Assembly (NCBI GenBank): GCA_932521025.1
Contig: OW051471.1
Span: 12,710,001 to 12,774,000, forward strand
Source: Oscheius onirici
Taxonomy: Eukaryota; Nematoda; Chromadorea; Rhabditida; Rhabditidae
Length of the DNA stretch: 64,000 nucleotides
Reading direction: 5' to 3'
In this document: positions 54,531-64,000 of the stretch, one piece after another
Numbering within the stretch: the first letter of the stretch is position 1
Layout: every line of letters starts with the position of its first letter
The notes under the pieces: model-generated
The model's input: only the letters and a program-made list of their open reading frames with translations
What the model was told of the DNA's origin: nothing
Databases searched by the model: none
Program-made: the position numbers and the translations under genes

Positions 54531-55094
54531 GAGTAGAACTGTAAGTGTTGTTAAGGACGGCACGAGAAGGCAGAAAAAGCCGCGGACGGTAGAAGGCTAG
54601 ATGGCAGGATGACCTCAGAAGATATGGCGGCAACACTTGGTTCAGAGAAACCCCCGACGATTGGAAGCAGTTAAGGGACACCCCAGGCTTGGCATAGTGA
54701 AACATTAAACATTAAGGATGGCACATCCACCGAACTGTTTAGTTTTAAGTAGAAATTTCGGTGGTCGATTCACATGAAAATCCCAAAGATAGAGCAACTT
54801 TTGCCTTGCAGTCCTCCTGAAGCTCTTATTCAAACCGCCTCTTTCCTGGACGTCTAGGTTGGAGACAATTTTAGTACACCTGGCAAAACCCTCCAGTTTA
54901 ACCGAAAGATCGAAAGATCTACACTTTATCCTCGCAAGGTCACTTACGATCCATTTTGCTAGAGTCTAGTCACGCGTTATCGCAGGAACACTCTCCGACC
55001 GGCCGCCTCATTTTCTCGTATTAACTCAACAAACATCGCTCGTGTTTCGTTTCCCGTCTTTATTTGTTCTTTTGATCTTTCAACCAATTTTCAG
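54531..55094. other. LINE border and UGT upstream region
   Basis: Left part is unique or repeat border containing the duplicated GGTCGATTCACATGAAAATC. The right part precedes the UGT ATG, which directly follows an ATTTTCAG that may be a spliced-leader acceptor. No other gene seen. Confidence 0.45.
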
Positions 55095-58000
55095 ATGATT
55101 TTACGAGTATTCTTCTTGCTGGCACTTTTTCAAGCTGTCTGCTCCTATAAAGTTCTCATCTACAGCTCAAGATTCGGCTTCAGTCATATGAACTTTCTTG
55201 GGAGCATCGCTGACGCTCTTCAGAAGGCAGGAAATGATGTGGTGGGTGCGAAAAACACTTTTTTAAATACATAAAACTACATTTCAGACAGTCCTTCAAC
55301 CAGTTATAAACTACAAACTGAACGTGACCGGCGTCAAGCTGGCCAAAGTCATCGTGGTGCCAGAAGATGAGGCTACTATTGAGGCTGCCAAGCCGTTCGA
55401 TGATCCGAACCTTTGGAAAATGATCTGGACGATTAACACAAAGAATCCCATCGGAGTCATAATCCATGCTCCCAAAGCCGCTCTGGGCTTTGACTGTGCC
55501 ATGAAGAATGTTCTTCAAAATAAGGAGGTGATGGAACAGCTGAAGAAGGAAAAATTCGATCTCGGAATCGTGGAAATGTTCGACTATGGCGGTTTCCGTG
55601 AGTTTTCAGCCGGCCGTGTACACATGATCATTTGATCTTGCAAATTGCCCTCCCCATGCACTCGAGACCGCGACAGATGGCAGGAACAAAAAAAGATCAA
55701 AGATTGTTCTCTGCACAGTGGCGGGAATCAAAAGATTAAAAGATTCCAGCCATTTTCTACGAGCTGGGAATTACGAACATTGTTGGATCGCATTCGACCG
55801 TCTTAACCGATAGGACTGCTTACGCTTCCGGACTGCCGATTCTGCCCAGCTTTGTGCCTCGTGAGAACTTTTTGGTTGGCCAAAAAAGTTTAATTTTAAG
55901 CAATGCAATCGGCCGCTGGAGACGCTGGAGACTTCTGGAGCCGACTATCAAATACAATTTTCACTGGAGCCAGTTGGCATTTTGAAAAACTTGTGGAAAG
56001 TCAGGCTCAGACTTATATGGATCAGCATCATCCCACTGCTCCGAAAATTCATGTGAGAGAGACAAAAAATAGATATATTGCTTCCAGGACCTCGTCTCCA
56101 ACATGTCCTTCATTTTCACCAACTCTGAGCCCTTTCTCGATTTCCCTCGTCCCAAGCTTCACAAAATCATCGACATCGGTGGAATTGGCCTGAAGCCGGC
56201 CAAGAAACTCGATGATGACTGGATGAAGATTCTCTCCAAGCGCAAGAGAAACGTACTCATCTCCTTTGGAAGTATGGCTCCGAGCTCGCAGATGCCTCAA
56301 GAGTTTAAGGATAACATCATCAGAGTCTGTCAAGAGTGAGTACATTTGAACATTATTTGACGGTATCGAAGATCATTGTTAGCGTATACTAAGAGGGGTC
56401 CCTCGCCGTTCTCATGACTCCCATCCACTCTCCATTTCTCTCGCATGTCGCATCCAACAAATTGGTTCCAAACCAAGACGCTCTTTTGATATCGTCGTCC
56501 CATTGTACTGGTACCCTACTGGGTGCTCTTCGACTATCCAATGGAATCCACTCCGTGGAAGTCTTCGATCATCTATGGTTCAATTTGGCTAGAGTGTGTG
56601 CCCATTTCAACTTCCTTTTCCACCAAATATCTAGAACATCCGGAAATCTTGTTCGTCTCCTCACTTCTTCATTTCTTACTCGGTCTACCAAACTTAGCCC
56701 TTTCCATTTGACGCTGAACTGTAGCTTACTTCCGCTGAGCATCTTTTCAAAGACTCCAGATCTCGCTGCTGTAGAGTAGGCTTGACAGGATGTAAGTTAG
56801 AAAAACTCTCCTTTTCATTGTCATAGGCACATTGCGCTTTGTGAGAAACAGTCTGTGCTTGTTGAAGGCTCCCCAAGTCGATTCAATCGTGAGTAATAGC
56901 TGTGAGAAAACAGCAAGATGTTTAGGTTTCCCGATGTCACGTTCATTTGGAAGTACGAAACACCGGAGGATGGGACTGGCAGCGGTGCTGGAAATGTTCA
57001 TATCAGTAAATGGACTCCACAGTCGGATATTTTGGGTCAGTAACTTCTAGACATGGCTGACGGGCCTGAAAATCTCGGACCGCGGGCAAATTTTGGAAAA
57101 GGGGGTGTTTTTTTTACTAAAATCTGCATTTTTTTCGTCATTTTTAGTAAAAAAAAAAAAAAAAAGGTCAGCAAAATATGACAATACCAGCCGGCTTCGC
57201 CGCCTGTCGGCGGCTTTTTTACTTGTGTTTTCTTCTTTACTTTTGATCCCCTTCCCTAGTCAACCGATCTCTTCTGATTTCTTCTGACCTCTTCCCCAGT
57301 CAACCGATCCCTTCTGACTTCTTCCCTAATCAACCGATCTCTTCTGATCCCCTACCGGTCACCCTGACTCTTTTTCCTACTCAAAACAATTTAGCAAAAA
57401 TATTTAGCGAGGAGAGGAGTCGAACCCGGGTCGTCTGGGTGAAGACGGCGGTGAAAACGGCTCTTAGCAATACACCAAAATTTCAGGTCCCGGACAAACA
57501 AACAGAGTCCACGACAGACACCATTGCGCTTTAGTAGTATAGAGATAACAATTCTTTGATTTAGTTAAAAAATGCTCTAAAATGCATTATAATACGACCA
57601 GCTTCATTTTTGGTCTGATCCCGGTTCAAATTCAAATTTCAGCCTCAGGACATCTTGACCTCTTCGTTACCCACGGCGGAGCCGGAAGCATTCTCGAATC
57701 CGCTCATTCTGGTGTTCCCTTGGTCGTCATCCCTCTTTTCGGAGACCAGCATCGCAATGCCCTCATGGCTCAGCGTTTCGGCTACGGTGAGCACTCTAGC
57801 CATTGTCAAAATACCGGTTATTAGCCACAATCGCCGAGAAGGAGCATCTTTCTAGCTTTGAAGAGTTCAAAAAAGCTATTGAAAAAGGACTAACTGACAA
57901 AGGAATCAGAGAAATGGCTCAGCGCGCCAGAGACATGTTGGCAGCGCGACCATTCAGTCCTCAGCATCTTCTGGTCAAGCACATTGATCTAGCCGTCAAA

Positions 58001-58177
58001 TTTGGCGCTCTTTCCAATTTGAATCCATCCGGAAGAAAATTCACCATTGTACAGTACTACAATCTGGACGTATATGCTGTCCTTTTGACTGTATCCTTGA
58101 TCTTTTTGGGAATTGTATTTTTACTTCTGAAATGGTGCTTTTGTTCAAAGACAGCTCAAAAAGTCAAGGAACAATAA
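55095..58177 (+). CDS. UDP-glucuronosyltransferase (GT1 family)
   Basis: Eight exons (55095-55241, 55288-55597, 55750-55860, 55901-56052, 56088-56335, 56926-57035, 57643-57786, 57825-58177), all phases matching, 524 aa, the normal UGT length. A signal peptide (MILRVFFLLALFQAVCS) leads into YKVLIYSSRFGFSHMNF and NDVTVLQP. The UDP-sugar signature reads WTPQSDILA and FVTHGGAGSILESAHSGVPLV-VIPLFGDQ. A C-terminal membrane span (VLLTVSLIFLGIVFLLL) and a basic tail ending KVKEQ anchor it in the ER with a lumenal catalytic domain. It should conjugate small lipophilic compounds, either xenobiotics or endogenous ones. Intron 5 holds an RTE fragment and intron 6 a Helitron. It converges with the gene at 58189, with 11 bp between the stops. 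Confidence 0.92.
56395..56905 (-). pseudogene. RTE-related fragment in UGT intron 5
   Basis: Minus strand encodes TWGAFNKHRLFLTKRNVPM, SSLLYSSEIWSL, SLVDRVRNEEVRRRT and WKRKLKWAHTLAKL, the C-terminal region of a second RTE lineage. Frame broken; no RT core. Confidence 0.75.
57187..57545 (-). mobile_element. non-autonomous Helitron, complete copy C
   Basis: On the minus strand it begins TCTCTATACTACTAAAGCGC after A and ends with a GC-rich hairpin (GCCGCCGACAGGCGGC) and CTGG before T. 359 bp, no target duplication. Located in UGT intron 6. Most intact copy of the family. Confidence 0.85.
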
Positions 58178-58188
58178 ATAAAGTTCAT

Positions 58189-59845
58189 TTATACATGTTC
58201 TTGAGGCTGATTTCTCAGACGGTTCCGCTGCTTGAGATAGAATAAAATGCATTGGACAATGAGGTAGATGGCCAGAGTGTAGTAGTAGACCCAAACGACA
58301 AGGCCAATGACTTCGACGATGCCAACAAAGACTTGGGAGAAGTTTTTGTTCTTTAGCAGTTCGCCAGTTATGCGCAGCACTTCAGGCACTCCGAAAATGT
58401 TGATGGTCAAGGGTGTAATCTGGAAGAACATGGATTTTTTTTCCTTTTTTTTCATTAGATCTGTACCAGTTGTCTACGACAGATTTCATGAGACATTTTC
58501 GGGTAAAAAAGTGTTTTTCCGCCTTACTCAAGTTCTGTTTTTCGCCCTAATAAACAACTGTCAGAATTTGAACAACCATGTGTAGAGTATACTTGGGCAC
58601 GCGGCTCGCTGACGCAAACTTGGGAGAATGTTTCTCTCAAAATTTCCTTCGAACAAACTTGGCGTCATTTTTGTCAGAGGTCAGTATATCCCTAAAAAGT
58701 TCTAGAAAAAATGAAGCCAAGGTTTGTTCGGAAAAATTTTGAGAAAACTTAAAAAGCTCGAATCGGCTCCAGCTTTTTCTTAAACTTTTTCATTTCTAGC
58801 CAAAAGTATTTGCATGGCGTTATTTTTGCTGGAGCTTCTTTAGGGATATGCTGACCTCTGACAAAAATGACGCCAAGGTTTGTTCGAACAAATTTTGAGA
58901 GAAACGCCCCCCTAAGTATGCGTCAGCGAGCCGCGTGCCCAAGTAAAGTCGATTCCAAAAAAATGGTGCATAATTCAACAAGCCCGCCAAGAATTTCCGC
59001 GGTAATTTGAACGCTAAAAATAGACTGCTATTTTCCAGCTGGGCTATTTTTGTTCTGTTCCTGATAGTATTTGTGTTTCTCGTGTAGTAAATGGTACATT
59101 CCACTTTTCGTGAACATAAAAACAGAACAAAACAGATTGATAAACGATGAACGGAAAACCAAAAAGTCCAAGTTCAATTTTCGGCGTTCAAATTCCCGCG
59201 TAAGTTCGTGGCGGGCTCGTTGAATTATGCATCAATTTTTTTTTGGAATTGACTATATAGTGTAGAGCTCAAAAAGAGGCTTCGAAGATTTAGTGCTTTT
59301 CGGGACGAGTATAATTGGCCTGGGAGGGATAGGGCGACCAAAAGTCACTGTTTCTGTTCCCTCTCTTCCAATGAAAAAGATACTTCTGAGCCTACTGATA
59401 AGACCGATCTGTTCCTATTACAACTTACCAATCCGATGACTAAATAGGAAGTTAAGACGTGCAGCTGATGCTTTCCATTGCTCTGCGCGTAACTGAGAAG
59501 AATGACTCCGATCAGGGAACAGGACAAGAGTACAAGGGCCCATGGCCGATCACCAGTATGGAAGATCAAAGCCGTCAGAAGAATAAATATGTACTTGACG
59601 AGACATGCGCATTCGATTATGTACAGGCCGATGAGAGCTCTCTGAACGTTTTTTTGGTCTTTTCTTTTGGAAATAATACCTTGTAGTAATGAGGAAGTTG
59701 TTCGGGACTTTCGTTCGTGTCAAGAAGACGACTGAAACTGGTGAAAGTAAAAAATTTTGGCAAAAAACGAACGTTCTGGACTCGGCAGCTTCCATAGCGA
59801 TAGGTAAAACGTACGGCTGTTCCAGGTGGCTTTGCCCCTGTCAGC
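58189..59845 (-). CDS. multi-pass membrane protein of unknown function (5' end uncertain)
   Basis: Three exons are clear: one ending at 59680 (from about 59845; encodes KPPGTAVRFTYRYGSC ... EQLPHYYK), 59429-59641 (71 codons) and 58189-58419. Phase is 0 at both junctions. Hydrophobic segments are ALIGLYIIECACLVKYIF, ILLTALIF, ALVLLSCSLIGVILLSY, and at the C-terminus VFVGIVEVIGLVVWVYYY and AIYLIVQCILFYL. About four spans with a short basic tail resemble nematode four-TM orphan families. The intron 58420-59428 contains two MITEs back to back. The initiator exon was not found with confidence. Confidence 0.6.
58588..58945. mobile_element. MITE with TATACTTGGGC ends
   Basis: Left TATACTTGGGCACGCGGCTC, right inverse GAGCCGCGTGCCCAAGTA, inner AAACTTGG and CAGAGGTCAG(TA/CA) arms. 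The terminal sequence matches the element at 48762. Confidence 0.75.
58946..59255. mobile_element. MITE adjacent to the previous one
   Basis: AGTCGATTCCAAAAAAA, then TGCATAATTCAACAAGCCCG; the inverse arm is CGGGCTCGTTGAATTATGCA, then TTTTTTTGGAATTGACT. About 310 bp. It starts directly after the end of the 58588 element. TA at both borders might be its target duplication. Confidence 0.7.
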
Positions 59846-60239
59846 AGAATTTTATCTCGGTTCGTTTGTTTACTGCAGTCTTATCGCAGCTGCCATTTGG
59901 AGATGTTTCCATGTGGAATAAAAGCGAAAAAATTAAGGAGGACAAGCTTGGTTTGGCACGTTTTTTTTAAATTATACGGTAAGTTAATTCCGCTGAGTGT
60001 ATTTTCCTAATTTTTATAATCTGCTTGTCAACAGAGCCCTGGAAAGCTCTCCTGATTGAAAAAATCCAAATAATTTTGTCTTTGCCCACAGTTTCACATT
60101 CATCTTACTTGGAGGAAAAAGACATAGCTACTTTTGCCCCCCCCCCCTCTCTACAATTTTTGGTCTAGCAAACAGTCTCATTCGTATTCTGCGTGTTCAT
60201 CAGGCAAAGGAACAGTCCATTGTTCCCCTACGTTTCACA

Positions 60240-60660
60240 ATGAAGCCGATTGTCTTACTTCTTTTCTCCTTTCCTTTTATCATGATTTTCGCAACCAACG
60301 TTGAGGTTGAAATCACTTTTACCTGTAAGAAAAGTGATACCTTTACGGCCAAGATCGATCTTTACGAGGTATTTCCACTTTATAGCCTTCAAAGTTTTTA
60401 AGGACGACGATTGGAGCTTCGATGACGACATCGGAGGAACGGACTGGATGACTATTCGGAACGGACAACCCGTAGTAGTTCAGGGATACGATGACGGTGA
60501 TCTTCTCAGCGACTTTGAATTCTATGTGGTCATTCACCAGAACTGCACCGGCCCCATGAAGACAATCAGACGGATCCATCTGGCTAATGCTATCGAGTCA
60601 AATTGGAAGTGTTTGGCAAAAAACCCAAAGTGCTCTTACAAGCTGAATGTTAAACTGTGA
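60240..60660 (+). CDS. secreted transthyretin-like protein
   Basis: Exons 60240-60368 and 60403-60660 with a 34-bp phase-0 intron give 128 aa. Signal peptide MKPIVLLLFSFPFIMIFA, then VEVEITFTCKKSDTF. The core has the nematode transthyretin-like pattern: IDLYEDDDWSFDDDIGGTD, DFEFYVVIHQNC and a Cys-rich end (WKCLAKNPKCSYKLNV). These proteins are abundant, secreted and of mostly unknown function. The intron is unusually short, so the exact acceptor (TTTTTAAG) is less certain. A broken relative lies 200 bp downstream. Confidence 0.65.
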
Positions 60661-60874
60661 TTGACGATAAAGATTTTGCTCTCGTTTCTTATACCTCTGT
60701 TTTTTCGAGCTTTCTTTGAAGACGGTGTTTTGTCCAAAAAATGTACAGGATTTTTCAAGAAAATTTTTTCTCAATGACTACGGCACAGAAAAAAACTTCT
60801 ATTTGTATTCATCAATGTTCCACAAAAGCCCAATAAAAACCATTCCAGTCTCTTTTTCTCCCCTTTTCTAACAA

Positions 60875-61197
60875 ATGCAGCCCAAACTATTCCTTCTTTT
60901 GTTTCTTCTTTTGGCTCCAATTTATGCTACTGACGTGGAAGTTGAACAATGGCGACGATCAAATTGCCGAGTTGTATTGGTTCTACTTCGAACCGGGAAA
61001 ACTGTTCAAAGTTACAGGCCGTGATGACATTGATGTGAACACCATTATGTCCGTCCACTGGAAGAGATAAAAATTACTGTTTGAGTAAAGTATGGTTAAA
61101 TCAGAAACGTGTCGAGCTGGGAAGTCCGCTGGAGCACGAAGGCAAGTGTCTGACAAGTGACAAAAAGTGCAGCTACAAACTTACAGTGGATTTGTGA
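60875..61197 (+). pseudogene. degenerate transthyretin-like copy
   Basis: Begins MQPKLFLLLFLLLAPIYATD VEVE and ends KCLTSDKKCSYKLTVDL, matching both ends of the gene at 60240. The middle is frameshifted and hits early stops (after QSYRP). No splice model restores it. Confidence 0.7.
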
Positions 61198-61796
61198 ACG
61201 AAAATAGAAATTGAGAGTTCTCCTTTTTTGTATATTTTTGCTGCGTTTGATACTGACCAGGAGACAGCAATTTCCAGAAGAAATACTGTCTATAGAGACG
61301 AATCGGAACTGGGAAAATACAGTCTGAACCGCCGCAAATACAATTTGAACCGGCGGTTCAGTTGTATGGTATGATATACATTCAAAATTTAACCTTTTCG
61401 ATTGGTACTCCGAATTCTCGAACTACGGCTTCTGATCTCTATACAGCATCTTACTCATAAGTCCCTTTTCTTTTTTGAAACAGCTCTCTCGGTGCCTGGA
61501 ATCATAGTGAACGAGAAACATTTTAAAAGTATCCGTCCTGATAGTCAATTCTTTGATAAAACAGTTAGGGGAACAATGCTGAAGTCAAGGTAGGTGTGGA
61601 AACTTTCAAAGAAGGGGATTAAATTCATGGGACGGAATGAACCTAAGAACAGAGACAGACTGTGAGACTTCCCAATAGAATTGAGAACTTCCACTTCAGG
61701 AAACGCGTGAATAGTTCCCTACTCTTGTTTTCTGCCAGATAAAGTCCTGACTTGGTATTTAAAATATACTCTTTATTAGGCAACTATTTGCTTCTC
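61198..61796. other. intergenic, no supported gene
   Basis: A short inverted motif (GAACCGCCG / CGGCGGTTC) lies near 61330-61360. The ORF at 61402-61593 lacks signals and motifs. Nothing else recognised. Confidence 0.4.
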
Positions 61797-62155
61797 TCAC
61801 TTAGCCAGCCAATAACCCGCCACACAAAACTGCGTTTTCTCATTGATGTGCCCGTTGAGAGTCGTGTTTTTCGAGATTGGATGTAGCTCCTGATTGATGA
61901 GAATGAAATCGTTCAGACCGAGGTCGAACAGTTCCACGACCTGTCCCACTGTGACCTTTTCCATCTTCCAGTCACGGAAATCCTTCAGATTTACTTTCTG
62001 CTTGCAGATAAAGTTCGTGCCAACCCGGAAGACCTAAATTGAGCTGATTTTCCCATTTTTTGTCTCTAACTTACAGGAAATCTGCTGTCGCCGTTGAAGA
62101 GAGCTGAACAGCCGAGGAGAATAGCGGAGAAGATGAACAGTGAACGAAGAGACAT
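61797..62155 (-). CDS. small secreted protein, family unknown
   Basis: Exons 62075-62155 and 61797-62033 with a 41-bp phase-0 intron give 105 aa. Signal peptide MSLRSLFIFSAILLGCSA. The mature part has two cysteines (NFICKQK, TQFCVAGYW), an N-glycosylation site (NTT) and a strand-rich pattern (VTVGQVVELFDLGLNDF). It may be a distant relative of the adjacent transthyretin-like gene, but similarity is weak. Confidence 0.65.
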
Positions 62156-62721
62156 TTCTAGACCGTTCTTTGACAGTATGTAAGTGGAAAAGGCGAAGAT
62201 AGTGGGAAATTGCAGTGAAAGTGTAGAAAAACATTCCAGTAGTCTCAAAATCAGCATATTTCAGATAGTAGTCGTTTGCATGCTCAAAAATACTTGTTTC
62301 TTCATCGTTTTTTGCCACTAGGTCAGTTAGAAATTCAGATAAACGAGAGAACGAGCTTTTCTTTGCCAAATTTGCGCTCAAAAACTTAGTTTGACCTGGA
62401 ATTTTTCCCATTTCCATTAAAAAGGTTAGAAAACATAAACTGGGAGATATTCTTGGAGCGTAGACATGTTTCTCTCTTCTCCCTTATAAACCTCCCCTTT
62501 TTCCCAAAAAACTGTTTTCCTAGCATGAATCAAATCCCTTGGCGATCGGCAACAAAGGAGTGTGACTCTATTTTGGCCATCGAGCTGCAATGCAAACATC
62601 TGGCCATGGAATTGGAGAAAAAAATCTGTTTTATTAACTTTGAAACATACAAAAAGTTATACAAACCGTGCCTGTGTACATTCGTCTCTAAACACCCGTA
62701 CAGAAGGCCTACAATCGAATC

Positions 62722-63803
62722 CTATCCTCCTCGTAAAAAGGCGAAAATTAGCGGTATTGTGACGCCGACGGCAGCGTAGACAAAGACGACACTCAATAGA
62801 GTTTGTAGCTTCATTTTCGACTCCAGATTTCGCTCCGTCTGCTCCAGAAGATGCTCCATTTCGCTGCCGACGTAGACCTAAAATTATTTTTTCACTTTTA
62901 AAGGAAAAAAAAGAGTTACCACAGAGTTTGCATCGGCATTGAGAGTGGCTTCGAGCTTTGCCAGTCGACTCATTTCGGCCATCTTGTCCGACAGACGAGC
63001 ATTTTCTTCGCGAATCGTCGCAATTACCTGCAATTGAAAGGCTTAGTTATGCTGTCTACGAGACTGTTTTCGAGCTTGATTAGGTTGAAATGAACATCAG
63101 GAAGCACTGATCAGGATTCAGATATTGTCCTATTGAAATGAGTAAGCTTTTTGGGGAAACAATAACTCGTTTTTTGGCTGTTTTCTTGGAGTACTTTTAG
63201 TTTATGCGAACTTTTTAACAATTCGGAGCAATTTCGAACGCAATTCCGGTAACAAAGGCGTAAAGAAAATGAGTAAACTTGAAGAGGCTAGAAAACAAAA
63301 CGAAAATGGAGCTTGATCAATTTCAGCTTGATTAATTCGCTGGTAAAAAACAAACCTTATCAAGATCGTCAGCTTTGATCGTCTTCGTCGGCTCCACCTG
63401 TATCGTCTCCAGATTGAGGGCGTCCTTCATCTCCGCAATAAAGCTCGAAACCTGAATCACTCTTTATTATAAATCTAATATTCGTGCTTTTCACGCAAAA
63501 ACAATCTGAACATCCCTTCACAAAGGACGATAAATGAGGAGGCCTCCTACCTTTTCGTTCTGATCGTCAATAATCCTCGCCATCTCGCTCATTTGTGCTC
63601 CGCCCAGCGGTAACATTTCTCGTAGTCGTCGCATCCGCATCTCGTTTCCTAAATTTTTATTCTCTTTTATTCAATAAAAGTGGTAAGATCTACCTATTGA
63701 CGCGCCAGCTATTCCTAGAAGAGCTCCGAGAAGAGAGGCACTGACGGACCACCATTTTGTCTTTTCCACGCGTTCCCTCTCCCGTTCGTGACTCGTTCGA
63801 ACT
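62722..63803 (-). CDS. CCDC51/MITOK-like mitochondrial coiled-coil membrane protein (3' part)
   Basis: Five exons (63694-63803, 63551-63648, 63356-63451, 62920-63027, 62722-62877), phases consistent; the 5' exons lie beyond the window. Order: a basic [15 protein letters not shown] segment, membrane span [16 protein letters not shown], then [15 protein letters not shown], coiled coil ([37 protein letters not shown]), then [16 protein letters not shown] and a last span ([22 protein letters not shown]). This two-span, coiled-coil layout matches my memory of human CCDC51, the pore subunit of the mitochondrial ATP-sensitive K+ channel. It probably resides in the inner mitochondrial membrane. Confidence 0.72.
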
Positions 63804-63822
63804 CTGAAAGTTCGAAATTTAG

Positions 63823-63964
63823 ATGATAGTACCGAGAAGAATGCAATTTTTGAGAGATTCCGACTATGACGAGATTAATAAGGAGGTGTACAGTCAGCTG
63901 GCGAGGTATGAAAATGCTGGGCATACTGGTGTCACTATTATGCTGTTTTTTATCGTTATTTTTG
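63823..63964 (+). CDS. first exon of a small membrane protein, continues off the window
   Basis: ATG 63823 directly follows AAATTTAG, a possible trans-splice acceptor. The exon encodes a polar N-terminus ([17 protein letters not shown]), then [12 protein letters not shown], and ends with a GTGAGT donor in phase 1. It lies in the 5' intron of the minus-strand CCDC51-like gene. Only 47 residues are visible. Confidence 0.45.
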
Positions 63965-64000
63965 GTGAGTTACAATCAAAAAAACTTTTGAAATGAGGTT

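Noticed and set aside
62453-62779. 108-codon plus ORF over the end of the CCDC51-like gene
   Set aside because: Its second half overlaps the last exon of the well supported minus-strand gene, so it is a shadow frame.

Overview
The window looks like a Caenorhabditis-type nematode chromosome, probably not C. elegans itself. Almost all introns are 36-60 bp with (T)TTCAG acceptors. The gene content is nematode: an NLP-17 neuropeptide precursor, an MLT-10/DUF644 protein, a serpentine chemoreceptor, ShKT proteins, a nematode DOT1, a cathepsin B and a UDP-glucuronosyltransferase. Intergenic DNA and introns are packed with short inverted-repeat transposons. Exon models were built by eye from splice signals, reading phase and paralog comparison; there is no transcript evidence.

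Layout. 0.6-2.1 kb: 5' exons of an unknown nuclear protein and nlp-17. 3.9-4.2 kb: a 335-bp CCTGTC microsatellite. 4.3-8.3 kb: a serpentine receptor (+) and a cathepsin B-like protease (-). 9.1-12.9 kb: an MLT-10-family gene with a Helitron in intron 1. 13.0-15.8 kb: the first of four divergent Cys-loop ligand-gated channels (LGICs), with an opposite-strand ORF in one intron. 15.9-24.4 kb: a degenerate zone with two frameshifted C2H2 zinc-finger loci, one apparently intact and two broken trypsin-like copies, and a ShKT gene. 24.9-26.1 kb: a four-ShKT secreted protein. 27.4-42.7 kb: a small secreted peptide, three more LGICs (one lacking TM4), an unidentified AT-rich gene with an internal stop, and a defective RTE-type retrotransposon inside an older inverted-repeat element.

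44.2-45.7 kb holds a DOT1-like methyltransferase. 45.8-51.7 kb holds four tiny single-pass membrane protein genes that share one exon design: a phase-2 intron, a 67-nt (64 in one) transmembrane exon, then a phase-0 intron. 53.1-54.5 kb is a 5'-truncated RTE copy. 55.1-58.2 kb is a complete UGT of 8 exons and 524 aa, convergent with a multi-membrane-span gene. 60.2-62.2 kb has small secreted genes, one of them transthyretin-like, plus a broken copy. 62.7-63.8 kb is the 3' part of a CCDC51/MITOK-like mitochondrial coiled-coil protein; a plus-strand gene starts at the right edge.

The main themes are lineage-specific expansion (LGICs, single-TM proteins, trypsins, zinc fingers) and heavy recent transposition. 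At least six inverted-repeat elements have 8-bp target duplications, several perfect, which points to hAT-type mobilisation. Many palindromic elements carry G/C tracts of 10-16 nt at their ends.
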